From Sporosarcina sp. PTS2304 (GTDB lineage Bacteria; Bacillota; Bacilli; Bacillales_A; Planococcaceae), in the NCBI RefSeq assembly GCF_003351785.1, contig NZ_CP031230.1, forward strand, positions 1,550,001 to 1,614,000: 64,000 nt of DNA, written 5' to 3'. Shown here in pieces: positions 38,111 to 47,395 of this stretch. The notes under the pieces are model-generated. The model was not told the DNA's origin. It ran no database searches and worked only from the letters and a program-made list of their open reading frames with translations. Both the position numbers and the translations under genes were made by a program. Position 1 is the first letter of the stretch, and each line of letters starts with the position of its first letter.

Positions 38111-38560
38111 TCAGATGTGATTGATACCCAAACCAATGGCCTCGTGCTCAAATCCACGAATTGGCGCACCGATCGTACCGTAAACCGCTACAGCGATCCA
38201 TTCACCTTCTGTTTCTTTTTCAAAAGGTGTTCCTCTCACAATCGCAAATCGCAATCCAGCTGTACGCAACATACCGCCAAGCTCTACTTGGCCGCGCGTC
38301 ACCCCATGCATCGCTTCGATGATCGCATGATATAACGCATGCATTTCACGGTAAATATCTTGATCTACAATTCCTTGCCGCTTCGCTAGTGTTTCAATGG
38401 CCGCTACTATTTTCTGCGACTCCATCGACCCTACTTTACCTTTACCAAATCGCCAGCCAAGTTGCTGTAGGTCATTTTCAATTTGAAGCTCTTCTGCTTC
38501 ACTGTCTGAAAACGTATATAAAACCGCTTGACGTCCGATCCTTGTATCAAGCTTTTTCAT
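38111..38560 (-). CDS. hutP: HutP antiterminator
   Basis: Hexameric RNA-binding antiterminator activated by L-histidine and Mg. 149 residues, the family size. It has the [19 protein letters not shown] and [15 protein letters not shown] segments and the conserved ending [19 protein letters not shown] with the histidines of the metal/ligand site. ATG follows AAGAAGG. First gene of the hut unit, with a promoter at 38645-38618. Confidence 0.96.
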   Translation of the reverse strand: MKKLDTRIGRQAVLYTFSDSEAEELQIENDLQQLGWRFGKGKVGSMESQKIVAAIETLAKRQGIVDQDIYREMHALYHAIIEAMHGVTRGQVELGGMLRTAGLRFAIVRGTPFEKETEGEWIAVAVYGTIGAPIRGFEHEAIGLGINHI

Positions 38561-38617
38561 AGTGTACCTTCTTTTTATGTGTATTTAAATTCTATTTTTC
38601 ACTAATGACTACTTCTA

Positions 38618-38645
38618 TTATTACAGAAGAACTGAAGCAGGTCAA
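38618..38645 (-). promoter_or_regulatory. hutP promoter
   Basis: Minus strand TTGACC (38645-38640), 16 bp, TAATAA (38623-38618). Confidence 0.6.
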
Positions 38646-38688
38646 TAAAAAATAAAGCGCTTTCCACTTCATTGGATACGGATCATCC

Positions 38689-38737
38689 CAAAGAAATGTA
38701 TGAAGGATATTTTCTTCAATACATTTCTTTCGTTTTA
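38689..38737. terminator. hairpin downstream of ribH
   Basis: A long stem AAAGAAATGTATGAAG / CTTCAATACATTTCTTT. The U-run is weak on both strands, so termination is less sure than the fold. Confidence 0.6.
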
Positions 38738-38744
38738 TGACCTA

Positions 38745-39215
38745 TTAGTAATTAAATTGTTTTGACAAGTTGGCCATCTCTATAGCAGATACAGCCGCGT
38801 CCCATCCTTTGTTTCCAGCTTTTGTACCTGCACGTTCAATCGATTGCTCAATTGTATCTGTCGTTAATACTCCAAAGATGACAGGAATTCCCGATTGCAT
38901 ACTTGCCTGTGATACTCCTTTTGCCGCTTCACTGCAAACGAAATCGAAATGTGGAGTTGCCCCGCGAATTACAGTGCCTAACGTAATGATCGCATCATAC
39001 TTTTTAGAATCCGCCATTTTCTTCGCAATTAGAGGGATTTCAAACGCTCCTGGTACCCATGCAATATCAACATCTGCGTCATCTACACCGTGGCGTTTAC
39101 ATGCATCTTGCGCCCCGGAAAGCAATTTCCCTGTAATAAATTCATTAAAACGCCCTACTACAATCCCTACTTTTAACCCCGTACCTACTAAATGTCCTTC
39201 AAATAAATTTCCCAT
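38745..39215 (-). CDS. ribH: 6,7-dimethyl-8-ribityllumazine synthase
   Basis: Condenses the ribD product with dihydroxybutanone phosphate to form lumazine, in an icosahedral or pentameric shell. 156 residues from ATG 39215 ([13 protein letters not shown]), eight bases after GGAG; an ATG two codons earlier is too close to that site. [23 protein letters not shown] and [12 protein letters not shown] are family motifs. Last gene of the rib operon. Confidence 0.97.
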   Translation of the reverse strand: MGNLFEGHLVGTGLKVGIVVGRFNEFITGKLLSGAQDACKRHGVDDADVDIAWVPGAFEIPLIAKKMADSKKYDAIITLGTVIRGATPHFDFVCSEAAKGVSQASMQSGIPVIFGVLTTDTIEQSIERAGTKAGNKGWDAAVSAIEMANLSKQFNY

Positions 39216-39227
39216 GTCCATCTCTCC

Positions 39228-40421
39228 TTAAACAGTTAATAAATGTCCTAGTTTTTTTGCTTTTGTCTGCAAATATTTTTCATTCTCTTCTTTTGTTGGC
39301 AACTGAATCGGCACACGTTCGATTACTTCTAACTCATAACCTTTTAAACCTGCAATTTTCTTCGGGTTATTTGTTAGTAAACGCATTTGTGTGATTCCGA
39401 GTTCACGTAGAATTTGAGCGCCAATACCGTAATCTCGTAAATCTGCTGAGAAACCCAGCTTTTCATTCGCTTCCACTGTATCGTAGCCTTGTTCTTGAAG
39501 TTCGTACGCTTTAAGTTTATTGATTAAACCAATTCCACGACCTTCTTGGCGCATATAAAGTAAGACCCCACGCCCCGCTTCTTCAATTTGAGCCAGAGCA
39601 GCTTGTAGTTGAGGTCCGCAATCACAGCGGCACGATCCGAATACGTCACCTGTTAAGCACTCGGAATGCACCCGCACAAGTACGGGTTCTTCTGTAGACA
39701 CTTCCCCTTTTACTAGCGCTACGTGCTCTTTTCCAGTGAGCGTTTCAGTATAGCCAATCATTCGGAACTCTCCGAAATCTGTCGGTAATTTAATATCTGC
39801 TTCTCGGATGACTAATTGTTCTTGCTGTAAACGGTAATGAATCAAATCTTGAATCGTAATTATCTTTAAATCAAGTTGCTGTGCCATGTCGCGCAGTTCT
39901 GGTACACGTGCCATCGTTCCGTCTTCGCTCATAATTTCACAGATGACACCAGCTGATGAATAACCCGCTAGGCGAGCTAAATCCACCGCTGCCTCTGTAT
40001 GACCTGTACGCTTTAGAACACCGCCTGATTTGGCAACGAGCGGAAAAATATGACCAGGGCGCTTAAATTCTCCTGCAACAGCAGCCGGTTCCATCATTTT
40101 AACTATTGTATCCGCACGTTCAAATGCGCTGATTCCTGTATGCGTAGAACAATGATCCACACTGATCGTAAATGCTGTTCCATGCGAATCGGTATTGTCG
40201 TCGGTCATCATTTGCAGACCAAGTTGTGCAGCTTTTTGTTCTGTTACAGGAACACAAATCAAACCACGCCCTTTTGTAGCCATGAAGTTAATAATTTCTG
40301 GAGTTATTAAATCAGCAATTGCTACAAAATCTCCTTCATTTTCACGATCTTCATCGTCTACAACGATTACTACTTTACCTTTTTTTAAATCTTCCAACGC
40401 CTCTTCAATTGTATGGAACAT
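39228..40421 (-). CDS. ribBA: bifunctional DHBP synthase / GTP cyclohydrolase II
   Basis: A 397-residue fusion. The N-terminal RibB domain (about 1-200) has [13 protein letters not shown] and [17 protein letters not shown]. The C-terminal RibA domain (about 205-397) has the zinc cysteines [15 protein letters not shown] and [12 protein letters not shown]. It supplies both ribulose-5-phosphate- and GTP-derived precursors of riboflavin. It follows ribE and precedes ribH, as in B. subtilis, where it is named ribA or ribBA. Confidence 0.97.
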   Translation of the reverse strand: MFHTIEEALEDLKKGKVVIVVDDEDRENEGDFVAIADLITPEIINFMATKGRGLICVPVTEQKAAQLGLQMMTDDNTDSHGTAFTISVDHCSTHTGISAFERADTIVKMMEPAAVAGEFKRPGHIFPLVAKSGGVLKRTGHTEAAVDLARLAGYSSAGVICEIMSEDGTMARVPELRDMAQQLDLKIITIQDLIHYRLQQEQLVIREADIKLPTDFGEFRMIGYTETLTGKEHVALVKGEVSTEEPVLVRVHSECLTGDVFGSCRCDCGPQLQAALAQIEEAGRGVLLYMRQEGRGIGLINKLKAYELQEQGYDTVEANEKLGFSADLRDYGIGAQILRELGITQMRLLTNNPKKIAGLKGYELEVIERVPIQLPTKEENEKYLQTKAKKLGHLLTV

Positions 40422-40452
40422 CTCTATACACTCCTTCTAGTTGACTCGTTGT

Positions 40453-41109
40453 TCACATAAATCCATGTTCTTTTAAATAGTCTTCTGTCATAGATGAACT
40501 TGCATTTTTGGGGGTACCCATTCTTTTCATTAGCATATTCTCGACATATTTCGCGAGCATATCACATTCAAAATTCACGATTTCTCCTTGATTCTTTTTC
40601 GCGAGTACAGTCATTTCTTGTGAATGTGGGATTAACGAAATCATAATATCCGTTTGATCCACTTCAAATATTGTTAACGATGTACCGTCCAATGCTATTG
40701 ATCCTTTGTGAAGCAGATAGGGCGTATATACTTCAGGCAACGACAACCGTATGTAAAGTGCATTATCTACTGTCCGTTTTTCACGTATTACAGCCACTCC
40801 GTCAACATGTCCTGTTACAAAATGACCGCCAAAGCGACCATTTGCTGCAAGTGCACGTTCCAGATTGACCGAACTGCCGACAGTCAGTTGTTGAAGAGAG
40901 GTAGAGGAAACAGTTTCCGGCATAACATCTGCTGAAAATTGATTTATCGTAAAATCTTTTACTGTCAAACAAACACCATTAACCGCAATACTATCACCCA
41001 AACGAACATCAGAAAGCACCGTAGTAGCAGCAATCGTCAACGTCATCGACTGCGCCCCTGAGCGTATACTGTTAACAGTTCCAATTTCTTCAATAATTCC
41101 TGTAAACAC
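40453..41109 (-). CDS. ribE: riboflavin synthase, alpha chain
   Basis: Dismutates two lumazines to riboflavin. 218 residues with the internal duplication of lumazine-binding domains: MFTGIIEEIGTV, SIAVNGVCLTV and HFVTGHVDG in the two halves, with SIALDGTSLTIFEV. Starts two bases past the ribD stop. In B. subtilis this gene is often called ribE or ribB. Confidence 0.96.
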   Translation of the reverse strand: MFTGIIEEIGTVNSIRSGAQSMTLTIAATTVLSDVRLGDSIAVNGVCLTVKDFTINQFSADVMPETVSSTSLQQLTVGSSVNLERALAANGRFGGHFVTGHVDGVAVIREKRTVDNALYIRLSLPEVYTPYLLHKGSIALDGTSLTIFEVDQTDIMISLIPHSQEMTVLAKKNQGEIVNFECDMLAKYVENMLMKRMGTPKNASSSMTEDYLKEHGFM

Positions 41110-41112
41110 GGC

Positions 41113-42201
41113 TTAGCCCCTCTCTTTCGGTACCGCAATAATCTTTATATCTGGTCCTATCATTTCCACATGTTGAAATTCAAGCGGAAATGCTTCACTC
41201 ATAAAAATAGGATCCAATCCGCTAACGGACGTCAACGAAAGACTACCACCAAGTATTTTCGGAGCGACATAGCAAATGACACGCTGAATCGCACGCGCTT
41301 TAACAAATGAAGCATTTACTGCAGCACCGCCTTCTACAAGAAGTGTCATGATGCCTCGTAAGCCAAGTTCCACTAAAATGTCTTCAACATACAATGTGGG
41401 ATTCGGCATACGAATAACTTCCACATGGTCGTTTTGTAAGGCTTGTTGCTTTTTGCGATCAGCTTCATTGCCGCAAAAAATCCATGTGGGCGCTTCATCA
41501 TTTTGTACTACTTGACTTTCTACCGGTGTACGTAACCAAGTATCTAAAATAATTCGAATAGGATGTTTTCCACCTTGGGGCAGTCTGGTGGTGAGAAGAG
41601 GATTATCGTTAAGAAGAGTTTGTACGCCTACCAAAATTGCATCTTGCGTATGGCGAAGCAGATGGACATCAAGTCGCGCTTGCTCACTTGTTACCCATTT
41701 ACTGTCTCCTGTCGAAGTTGAAATCTTACCATCTATCGTCATAGCTGTTTTCATTGTCACATGAGGTGTTTTTGTTCGAATAAAATGAAAAAATGGTTCG
41801 TATAATTTATCGGCTTGATCTATGCCTAAATTCTTGGTTACGCTAATGCCTGCTGCACGCATTCGATCAATACCTTGACCTGCAACGAGTGGATTCGGAT
41901 CAGAAACTGCCACATATACATGTTTGACACCTGAACGAATCACAGCATCTGCACATGGTGTTGTTTTCCCCGTATGCGAACACGGCTCAAGCGTTACATA
42001 CAAATCAGCACCCATCGCTTGTGTACCTGCCATATCAATAGCCACCCGCTCAGCATGACGTTCTCCTGCACGTAAATGCGCACCCATCCCAATGATTCGT
42101 CCCTCTTTTACTAGGACAGCACCTACAGGTGGATTCGGAGACGTTTGCCCTGAAACATTTTCAGCAAGTTTCAATGCCATTTCCATATAAATTTCGTTCA
42201 C
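41113..42201 (-). CDS. ribD: bifunctional riboflavin-specific deaminase / reductase
   Basis: A 362-residue protein. The deaminase domain (about 1-145) holds the zinc motif HAERVAID and PCSHTGKTTPCADA; the reductase domain (about 150-362) has TAMTIDGKIST and LVEGGAAVNASF. GTG 42201 is chosen because GGAG lies nine bases upstream, and a longer frame would run through the rib terminator. First gene of the rib operon, under an FMN riboswitch. Confidence 0.95.
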   Translation of the reverse strand: MNEIYMEMALKLAENVSGQTSPNPPVGAVLVKEGRIIGMGAHLRAGERHAERVAIDMAGTQAMGADLYVTLEPCSHTGKTTPCADAVIRSGVKHVYVAVSDPNPLVAGQGIDRMRAAGISVTKNLGIDQADKLYEPFFHFIRTKTPHVTMKTAMTIDGKISTSTGDSKWVTSEQARLDVHLLRHTQDAILVGVQTLLNDNPLLTTRLPQGGKHPIRIILDTWLRTPVESQVVQNDEAPTWIFCGNEADRKKQQALQNDHVEVIRMPNPTLYVEDILVELGLRGIMTLLVEGGAAVNASFVKARAIQRVICYVAPKILGGSLSLTSVSGLDPIFMSEAFPLEFQHVEMIGPDIKIIAVPKERG

Positions 42202-42240
42202 TACACAACACTCCAACTTGCTAAATTCCTCTTGTGACAA

Positions 42241-42275
42241 AACAAAAAGCCCCACTATGAAAAAAAGTGGGGCTT
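42241..42275 (-). terminator. riboswitch-controlled terminator of the rib operon
   Basis: Minus strand AGCCCCAC / GTGGGGCT stem followed by TTTTTGTTTTG, between the FMN aptamer and ribD. Confidence 0.93.
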
Positions 42276-42320
42276 CAACCATGACTAAATAAGCGTTACT
42301 TAAAACGTTTTTATTTTTCG

Positions 42321-42465
42321 TTCCTTCTCTCATCCAGACTTTAACTGTCGGCTTTGGAATTTCACCAAATCCACCTTCTGCTTGTAAAAAGCATCCGGGT
42401 CACGGACTAAGAGCTACATAGCTCATCACCGCCGGTAGGGATTTCCACCCTGCCCCGAAGGAAAC
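42321..42465 (-). promoter_or_regulatory. FMN riboswitch (RFN element)
   Basis: Minus strand: P1 TTTCCTTC / GAGAAGGAA; TTCGGGGCAGGGTGGAAAT, CCCTACCGGCGGT, AGTCCGTGACCC and TGGATTTGGTGAAATTCC with AAAGCCGACAGT are all present. FMN should favour the terminator downstream and shut the rib operon. Confidence 0.97.
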
Positions 42466-42532
42466 TTATTCGATTAGTTATGAGTCTAACATAAAGTATA
42501 GTCAAATGACAATAACTGAATATTTATTCAAC

Positions 42533-42668
42533 GAAAAGTGTATCGTCTGGAAGCGCAAGCCGCAAGGAAATTCAAGTCAGTGTCACTGTATTCCAGCCGT
42601 AGAAAGTCACCGGCTTATTTCTATCGCATAAATCGCGTTTAAATGAATGGACTATATATAATATGGTT
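42533..42668 (+). repeat. mosaic repeat, tail module, copy C
   Basis: GTGTATCGTCTGGAAGCGC and AAGCCGCAAGG, then CTATCGC and GTTTAAATGAATG, in the same order as 18771-18925. It sits between the rib promoter region and the M20 gene. A short related end (ATAATATAGTTAATCAACAG) appears alone near 43890-43910. Confidence 0.75.
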
Positions 42669-42698
42669 TATTCGCGGGCGTGATAAATAATTTTTCTA

Positions 42699-43823
42699 CT
42701 ATTTAGACTGAAACGCTAATTCAACCGCATTCATAAGAATCGCCATACCAGTCAATAAAGATTCTTTGTTAAATGTCATTTGCGGATGATGCAATCCCGG
42801 CGTTAAATTACAGCCAAGACCTAACATGGTACTCTTAATATTCGGACGGTGCACTGCATAAAAATGAAAGTCCTCACCGCCTGGCGTAATAATTGTTCTA
42901 ACCGTCTTTTCTTCTCCGACTGTTTTAGCAATCGCCTCAGCCATCAACTGTTCCGCTTCTGCATTCACTTCTGCGGCAACCATTTCTGACATCACTTCGT
43001 ATGAAATGTCTACGCCATATTGCATTGCTACGGCTTTAATGACACGCTGAACATGAACATACAATTCTTCCATCACATCATTTTGTTGTGCGCGAAGATC
43101 TAAACTAAACTTCGCCGTACCTGGAATGATATTTGCCGAGTCCCCTCCCGCTTGGAACATCGTCATTTTAGCTGTATGAGACACCATCGGGTTACAATGT
43201 ATCGATTGTAACGCTTGAACTAATGACGCACCCACTTCAATGGCATTCTTCCCTTGATGCGGTCGGGCTCCATGAGCTTCTATCCCGCTAATCGAGCCAG
43301 CTACCATTTTTGCTGCACTATGACGCAGTGATGCCGCTGAATAACCATCGTCCAATTCATCCGCCGCACGCACATGTACTCCAAACAAATAATCTATATC
43401 ATCCATGATTCCTGTTTTAAGTACCGCCAACGCCCCTTTTCCTTTTTCCTCAGCCGGTTGAAAAATAACTTTCAATGTACCATTCGCAGGAAGTCCTCGC
43501 TCTCTCGCCAGCAGTAATACCCCTATAGCCATCGTCATATGACCGTCATGACCACATGAGTGATTCGCTTGATACACACCATTCACTTCTTGCCACAATG
43601 CATCTATATCTGTCCGCAAACCGATAACCGGCGAACCTTGACCCAATGTCACGGACAATCCAGTAATCCCGTCAAATAATGAAACTTCAAATCCTTCACG
43701 TTCAAGAAACTCTTTCAAATAACCTGTCGTTTCTACCTCTTTCCAACTCACTTCGGGGTGACTATGTAAATAAGCGAATACTTCTTCAATCTTCGGTTTC
43801 AACAACTGTAATTGTTCATTCAT
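42699..43823 (-). CDS. M20-family metal-dependent amidohydrolase
   Basis: A 374-residue peptidase/aminoacylase of the M20D group. Metal-site residues are seen in GLRTDIDAL, the SCGHDGHMTMA segment, PAEEKGKGA and the late GGEDFHFY. The lid/dimerisation domain lies at about 175-285 with GIEAHGARPHQGKNA. Close to amidohydrolases acting on N-acyl or N-acetyl amino acids (AmhX, AbgA, HipO types). Substrate not determined. Monocistronic; starts behind AGGAGG. Confidence 0.9.
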   Translation of the reverse strand: MNEQLQLLKPKIEEVFAYLHSHPEVSWKEVETTGYLKEFLEREGFEVSLFDGITGLSVTLGQGSPVIGLRTDIDALWQEVNGVYQANHSCGHDGHMTMAIGVLLLARERGLPANGTLKVIFQPAEEKGKGALAVLKTGIMDDIDYLFGVHVRAADELDDGYSAASLRHSAAKMVAGSISGIEAHGARPHQGKNAIEVGASLVQALQSIHCNPMVSHTAKMTMFQAGGDSANIIPGTAKFSLDLRAQQNDVMEELYVHVQRVIKAVAMQYGVDISYEVMSEMVAAEVNAEAEQLMAEAIAKTVGEEKTVRTIITPGGEDFHFYAVHRPNIKSTMLGLGCNLTPGLHHPQMTFNKESLLTGMAILMNAVELAFQSK

Positions 43824-43925
43824 TTCAACATCCTCCTGATAAGTACATTACACTATATACTAAAAGTTTCTTTTCAACTCTACCATTATTCATAATATAG
43901 TTAATCAACAGGTATGTCATAATAA

Positions 43926-43968
43926 AATAAAAAACTTCTCCATCACTTAGCAAGCGAAGAGAAGTTTT
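43926..43968 (-). terminator. ctaB terminator
   Basis: AAAACTTCTC / GAGAAGTTTT stem with a U-run on the minus strand. Confidence 0.82.
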
Positions 43969-43972
43969 AGTA

Positions 43973-44884
43973 TTAAAATGTCCAAAGAATCATCATGCCA
44001 AATAATAGCGTCATATAGTTCACTGAATATAAAAACATCAGATTCGCCCATTTATAATCATCTTTGGCATAAAACCCATAAATGCTAGCTCCTATATATC
44101 CTAAGTTCATCAACGTTGCGATGACGATAAATGTTGTACCGAACATCGGCAACAAAAATGGCAAAGGCAATAAACAAAGCACGTATATTAACATTTGACG
44201 CTTAGTAAACTCAAAGCCTTGTACGACTGGTAGCATCGCGACATTTGCTGCTTTATAATCTTCATACTTTTTCATAGCGATAGCGAATGTATGTGGCATT
44301 TGCCAAATAAATAAAATTGCAAATAAAACGATCGGCACTACATGGTTTGCCGACATAATCGCAGCCCATCCAATTAATGGAGTCACAGCACCTGACACAC
44401 TTCCTATAACGGTATTTAACGTATATTTACGTTTAGACCACATCGTATAGGGTATCACATACGTAAACCAGCCGATAAATGCATAAATTGCCGCTTCAAA
44501 CGTTGTAAGTAACAGTAATATCATACCTATTGCGGATAATAGTAAACCGATATTCAACACCACACGTAACGTGAAATTTCCTGTTACCGTTGGGCGTTGC
44601 TTCGTTCTTTCCATGAAAGTATCAATATCTGAGTCAAACCAGTTATTCATGACGAGTGCACCCGCCATTAAAAACGTACTGCCGAGCATAGTTAGCCAGA
44701 ATAAACTCCAATTTCCAGCAAGTGTCATCCCCGAGAAGTGCAACGCAAGCCAAAATCCAGCGAATACTGGCAATACGTTAGCTAGTAGTACAGGACCTTT
44801 TATCAATGATTTAATATCTGAGAAGAAGGTAGACACCGAGCGACTATGCGTAGTAGTCGATACAATATGGGCTTCTTTCGTCAT
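43973..44884 (-). CDS. ctaB: protoheme IX farnesyltransferase (heme O synthase)
   Basis: UbiA-family membrane prenyltransferase that converts heme B to heme O for cytochrome aa3-type oxidase. 303 residues with about nine spans. The first prenyl-diphosphate motif is NNWFDSDIDTFMERTKQRP; the second region is KYEDYKAANVAMLPVVQG. ATG start behind AAGGGG. It stands alone, not next to ctaA or ctaCDEF. A ctaM-like gene lies at 51895. Confidence 0.95.
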   Translation of the reverse strand: MTKEAHIVSTTTHSRSVSTFFSDIKSLIKGPVLLANVLPVFAGFWLALHFSGMTLAGNWSLFWLTMLGSTFLMAGALVMNNWFDSDIDTFMERTKQRPTVTGNFTLRVVLNIGLLLSAIGMILLLLTTFEAAIYAFIGWFTYVIPYTMWSKRKYTLNTVIGSVSGAVTPLIGWAAIMSANHVVPIVLFAILFIWQMPHTFAIAMKKYEDYKAANVAMLPVVQGFEFTKRQMLIYVLCLLPLPFLLPMFGTTFIVIATLMNLGYIGASIYGFYAKDDYKWANLMFLYSVNYMTLLFGMMILWTF

Positions 44885-45308
44885 AAGTTCCGTTCCCCTT
44901 TTACGTTACATTTCTATACTAATTACATTTGTACTTCTAACTATATCATCTTCTTAAAAGTAAAATCAAAAAAACTTGGTTTTTCCTTAAAAACTGTTAC
45001 AAATCTTTGTCTATCTACTGAATAAAATAAAGAAATTACACATTTCTCTCTATATGTAAGAGAGCGATAAAACTGTTGATAAGTCATACAACAGTTTCCC
45101 CTACTATTCGACTAAAGAAAACCTATACCCCATATAGGATTGAGTCATAAATTTACTTTTCAAAACGCAATAGCTCATTTAATTTTTTTGTACTATTTTT
45201 CGATACAGTTTAACAATAAAATCTAAAGTTCTGCACAATTATCCGAATAATTAAATTGATATTAGTTTTATTATACTGTAAACTTACGTAATGATATCGC
45301 GAAAAAAT
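44885..45308. other. gene-free region upstream of the betaine-type ABC operon
   Basis: About 420 A/T-rich bases with a hairpin AAACTGTTG / CAACAGTTT near 45068-45095 and a weak promoter candidate (TTGATA, 17 bp, TAAACT) near 45257-45285. No ORF is supported. Confidence 0.45.
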
Positions 45309-45393
45309 AATGATGATTTTTCCTTAATCTCTTCAACTCCCAGGACTTTTTGTTCGTGGATGCATATAAGAGATTTGAGCAAAAAATATCATT
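45309..45393 (+). promoter_or_regulatory. long imperfect inverted repeat in the leader of the ABC operon
   Basis: AATGATGATTTTT (45309-45321) pairs imperfectly with AAAAAATATCATT (45381-45393), and an inner stem AATCTCTT / AAGAGATT is at 45326-45333 and 45368-45375. It ends 41 bases before the start codon. Either an RNA fold or a regulator site, function unknown. Confidence 0.5.
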
Positions 45394-45434
45394 TCGTGAT
45401 GAAAAAAATCATAAAATAGAAGGGGTTTGATTTT

Positions 45435-46427
45435 TTGAGAAAAATTATGTTGGTTTTCTCCGTGTTCACATTACTACTTTTAGCTGCATGTGGTAATAGT
45501 GCTAGTAAAGATTCAATTGAAGAAATTAAGTTCGCAGATGCAGGATGGGACAGCATTCGTATTCACAACAGTATTGCCCAAATCATTGTAGAAGAAGGAT
45601 ACGGCTATAAAACAGATGTAGTAAACGGAACGTCTACTGCAACACTTCAAGCATTACAGCAAGGCGATATTAATGTATATACTGAAGTTTGGTCAGATAA
45701 CTTAGGTGAGGCGTATACAAATGCGATTGACAGTGGAGACATCGAGTCAGTCTCGACGAACTTCAACGATAACGATCAAGGCCTGTACGTCCCAACTTAC
45801 GTTATTGAAGGTGATCCAGAACGTGGGATTGAAGCAGTGGCACCAGATTTGAAAACAGTTAAAGACCTAGAAAAGTACCCTGAACTATTCCAAGATCCTG
45901 AAGATAAGAAAAAAGGCCGCATTATTGGTGCACCTTCTAGCTGGATTGTTAGTAAGCATCTGAGTGAAAAAATCGAAACTTACGGTTTAGATAAAACATT
46001 TACGTATTTGGCGCCAGGTTCAGACTCGTCTATCGTGGCTGACTTAGCTAGCGCATATAAAAAAGGAGAACCTTGGGTAGGTTACTACTGGTCCCCTACT
46101 TGGGTAACAGCAACGTACGACTTAACATTGCTAGAAGATGAGCCATACGATCAAGAGGCGTGGGACAAAGACAAGACCGGTGCATTCCCGCCAAATGATG
46201 TATTTGTAAGTGTTCATAAAGATTTAAAAACTCAAGCACCAGAAGTAGTAGAATTCCTGAGTAATTACGAAACAAGCAGTGCTTTAACAGAAGAAGCATT
46301 GAAATATATGGGTGAAAATGAAGCGAATCCAACAGATACAGCCAAATGGTTCATGAAAGAACATGAAGATGTTTGGACTAAATGGGTACCTGAAGATATC
46401 GCTGAAAAAGTAAAAGCAGCTCTATAA
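45435..46427 (+). CDS. glycine betaine/proline-type ABC transporter substrate-binding lipoprotein
   Basis: A 330-residue ProX/OpuAC-type binding protein. The N-terminal signal ends in a lipobox LLAACG, so Cys19 is probably lipidated and the protein faces outward. TSTATLQALQQGDINVYTEVW and GYYWSPTW are typical of the quaternary-ammonium binding family, whose aromatic residues form a cation-binding cage. UUG start, nine bases after AAGGGG. Substrate could be glycine betaine, choline, carnitine or another betaine. A terminator separates it from the permease gene. Confidence 0.92.
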   Translation: MRKIMLVFSVFTLLLLAACGNSASKDSIEEIKFADAGWDSIRIHNSIAQIIVEEGYGYKTDVVNGTSTATLQALQQGDINVYTEVWSDNLGEAYTNAIDSGDIESVSTNFNDNDQGLYVPTYVIEGDPERGIEAVAPDLKTVKDLEKYPELFQDPEDKKKGRIIGAPSSWIVSKHLSEKIETYGLDKTFTYLAPGSDSSIVADLASAYKKGEPWVGYYWSPTWVTATYDLTLLEDEPYDQEAWDKDKTGAFPPNDVFVSVHKDLKTQAPEVVEFLSNYETSSALTEEALKYMGENEANPTDTAKWFMKEHEDVWTKWVPEDIAEKVKAAL

Positions 46428-46441
46428 AACATCATAGATTG

Positions 46442-46475
46442 AGGGGTGGACGCTTTCCGCTCCACCCCTTTTTTA
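46442..46475 (+). terminator. intra-operon terminator after the binding-protein gene
   Basis: GGGGTGGA / TCCACCCC stem followed by TTTTTT. Partial read-through would make more binding protein than permease or ATPase. Confidence 0.88.
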
Positions 46476-46507
46476 TTGACAAACTTACATTAGAGAAAGA
46501 GAGGGAC

Positions 46508-46527
46508 AAGCTAGTTTGACCTAGCTT
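46508..46527 (+). promoter_or_regulatory. hairpin between Shine-Dalgarno and start of the permease gene
   Basis: A perfect 7-bp stem AAGCTAG / CTAGCTT with a 6-base loop sits between GAGAGGG (ending near 46505) and ATG 46535. Linear distance is about 29 bases; with the hairpin folded it becomes about nine. An in-frame stop lies between the SD and the ATG, so no earlier start is possible. Confidence 0.75.
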
Positions 46528-46534
46528 ACCGCCT

Positions 46535-47395
46535 ATGAATGAATTTCCCGACGTACGAATACCTATAGGAGATTATGTTGAAAAGTTTATCGATTTTCTA
46601 GCGATGAATTTCGGTTGGCTATTTGATTTTATCTTTGTTATCGCTTCTACCACCATACGCACTATTGAAACGACTCTTTTAGCAACACCTTGGTGGGTCA
46701 TTATGATTATCGTGTTCCTGTTAGGATGGTATTTCAACAATATATTTGGAGGATTACTATTTGCAGCCTTTATATTTTTGATAGGGTCATTTGACCTTTG
46801 GGCAGATACAATGACTACAGTTTCAATTATCGTCATTTCCGTTGTACTATCCCTCGCAATCGGGATTCCGGTTGGTATATTAATGGCTTTTAGCCGAGCA
46901 TTCTCTGTCATCATGCGACCTATTTTGGACGCTATGCAGACTATGCCTACATTTGTTTACTTAATACCTGTAATATTCTTTTTCCCTTTAGGGAACGTTC
47001 CTGCTATTATTGCGACAATTATTTATGCCTTACCTCCTGTTATTCGATTAACTGAACTCGGTATCCGCAATGTCGATGAAGAAGTGATTGAGTCAGCAGA
47101 ATCATTTGGTTCGTCGCGCAATCAAATGCTCGTGAAAGTACAACTTCCTCAAGCTTTGCCTACTATGATGGCGGGTATTAACCAGACAACGATGATGGCT
47201 TTATCGATGGCCGTTGTTGGATCGATGGTTGGTGCCCACGGTCTAGGGGAACGTGTATTGTATTCGATTAACCAAATCAATATTTCATTAGGATTTGAAG
47301 CCGGAATTAGTATTGTATTTCTAGCTATCATTATTGACCGCATTACGAATGGAGTGGCAGACCGCCTACAAAACACTAGGAGGAGATCAGCATGA
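46535..47395 (+). CDS. betaine-type ABC transporter permease (ProW/OpuAB-like)
   Basis: A 286-residue permease with about six to seven spans. The BPD_transp_1 domain covers about residues 90-275. The EAA loop that contacts the ATPase is ESAESFGSSRNQMLVKVQLPQ. It overlaps the ATPase gene by four bases. ATG 46535 is the only usable start after an in-frame stop, and its ribosome-binding site is about 29 bases away across a perfect hairpin. Confidence 0.93.
   Translation: MNEFPDVRIPIGDYVEKFIDFLAMNFGWLFDFIFVIASTTIRTIETTLLATPWWVIMIIVFLLGWYFNNIFGGLLFAAFIFLIGSFDLWADTMTTVSIIVISVVLSLAIGIPVGILMAFSRAFSVIMRPILDAMQTMPTFVYLIPVIFFFPLGNVPAIIATIIYALPPVIRLTELGIRNVDEEVIESAESFGSSRNQMLVKVQLPQALPTMMAGINQTTMMALSMAVVGSMVGAHGLGERVLYSINQINISLGFEAGISIVFLAIIIDRITNGVADRLQNTRRRSA

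Noticed and set aside
46476-46500. TTGACA after the intra-operon terminator as a second promoter
   Set aside because: No acceptable -10 box lies 16-18 bases downstream.
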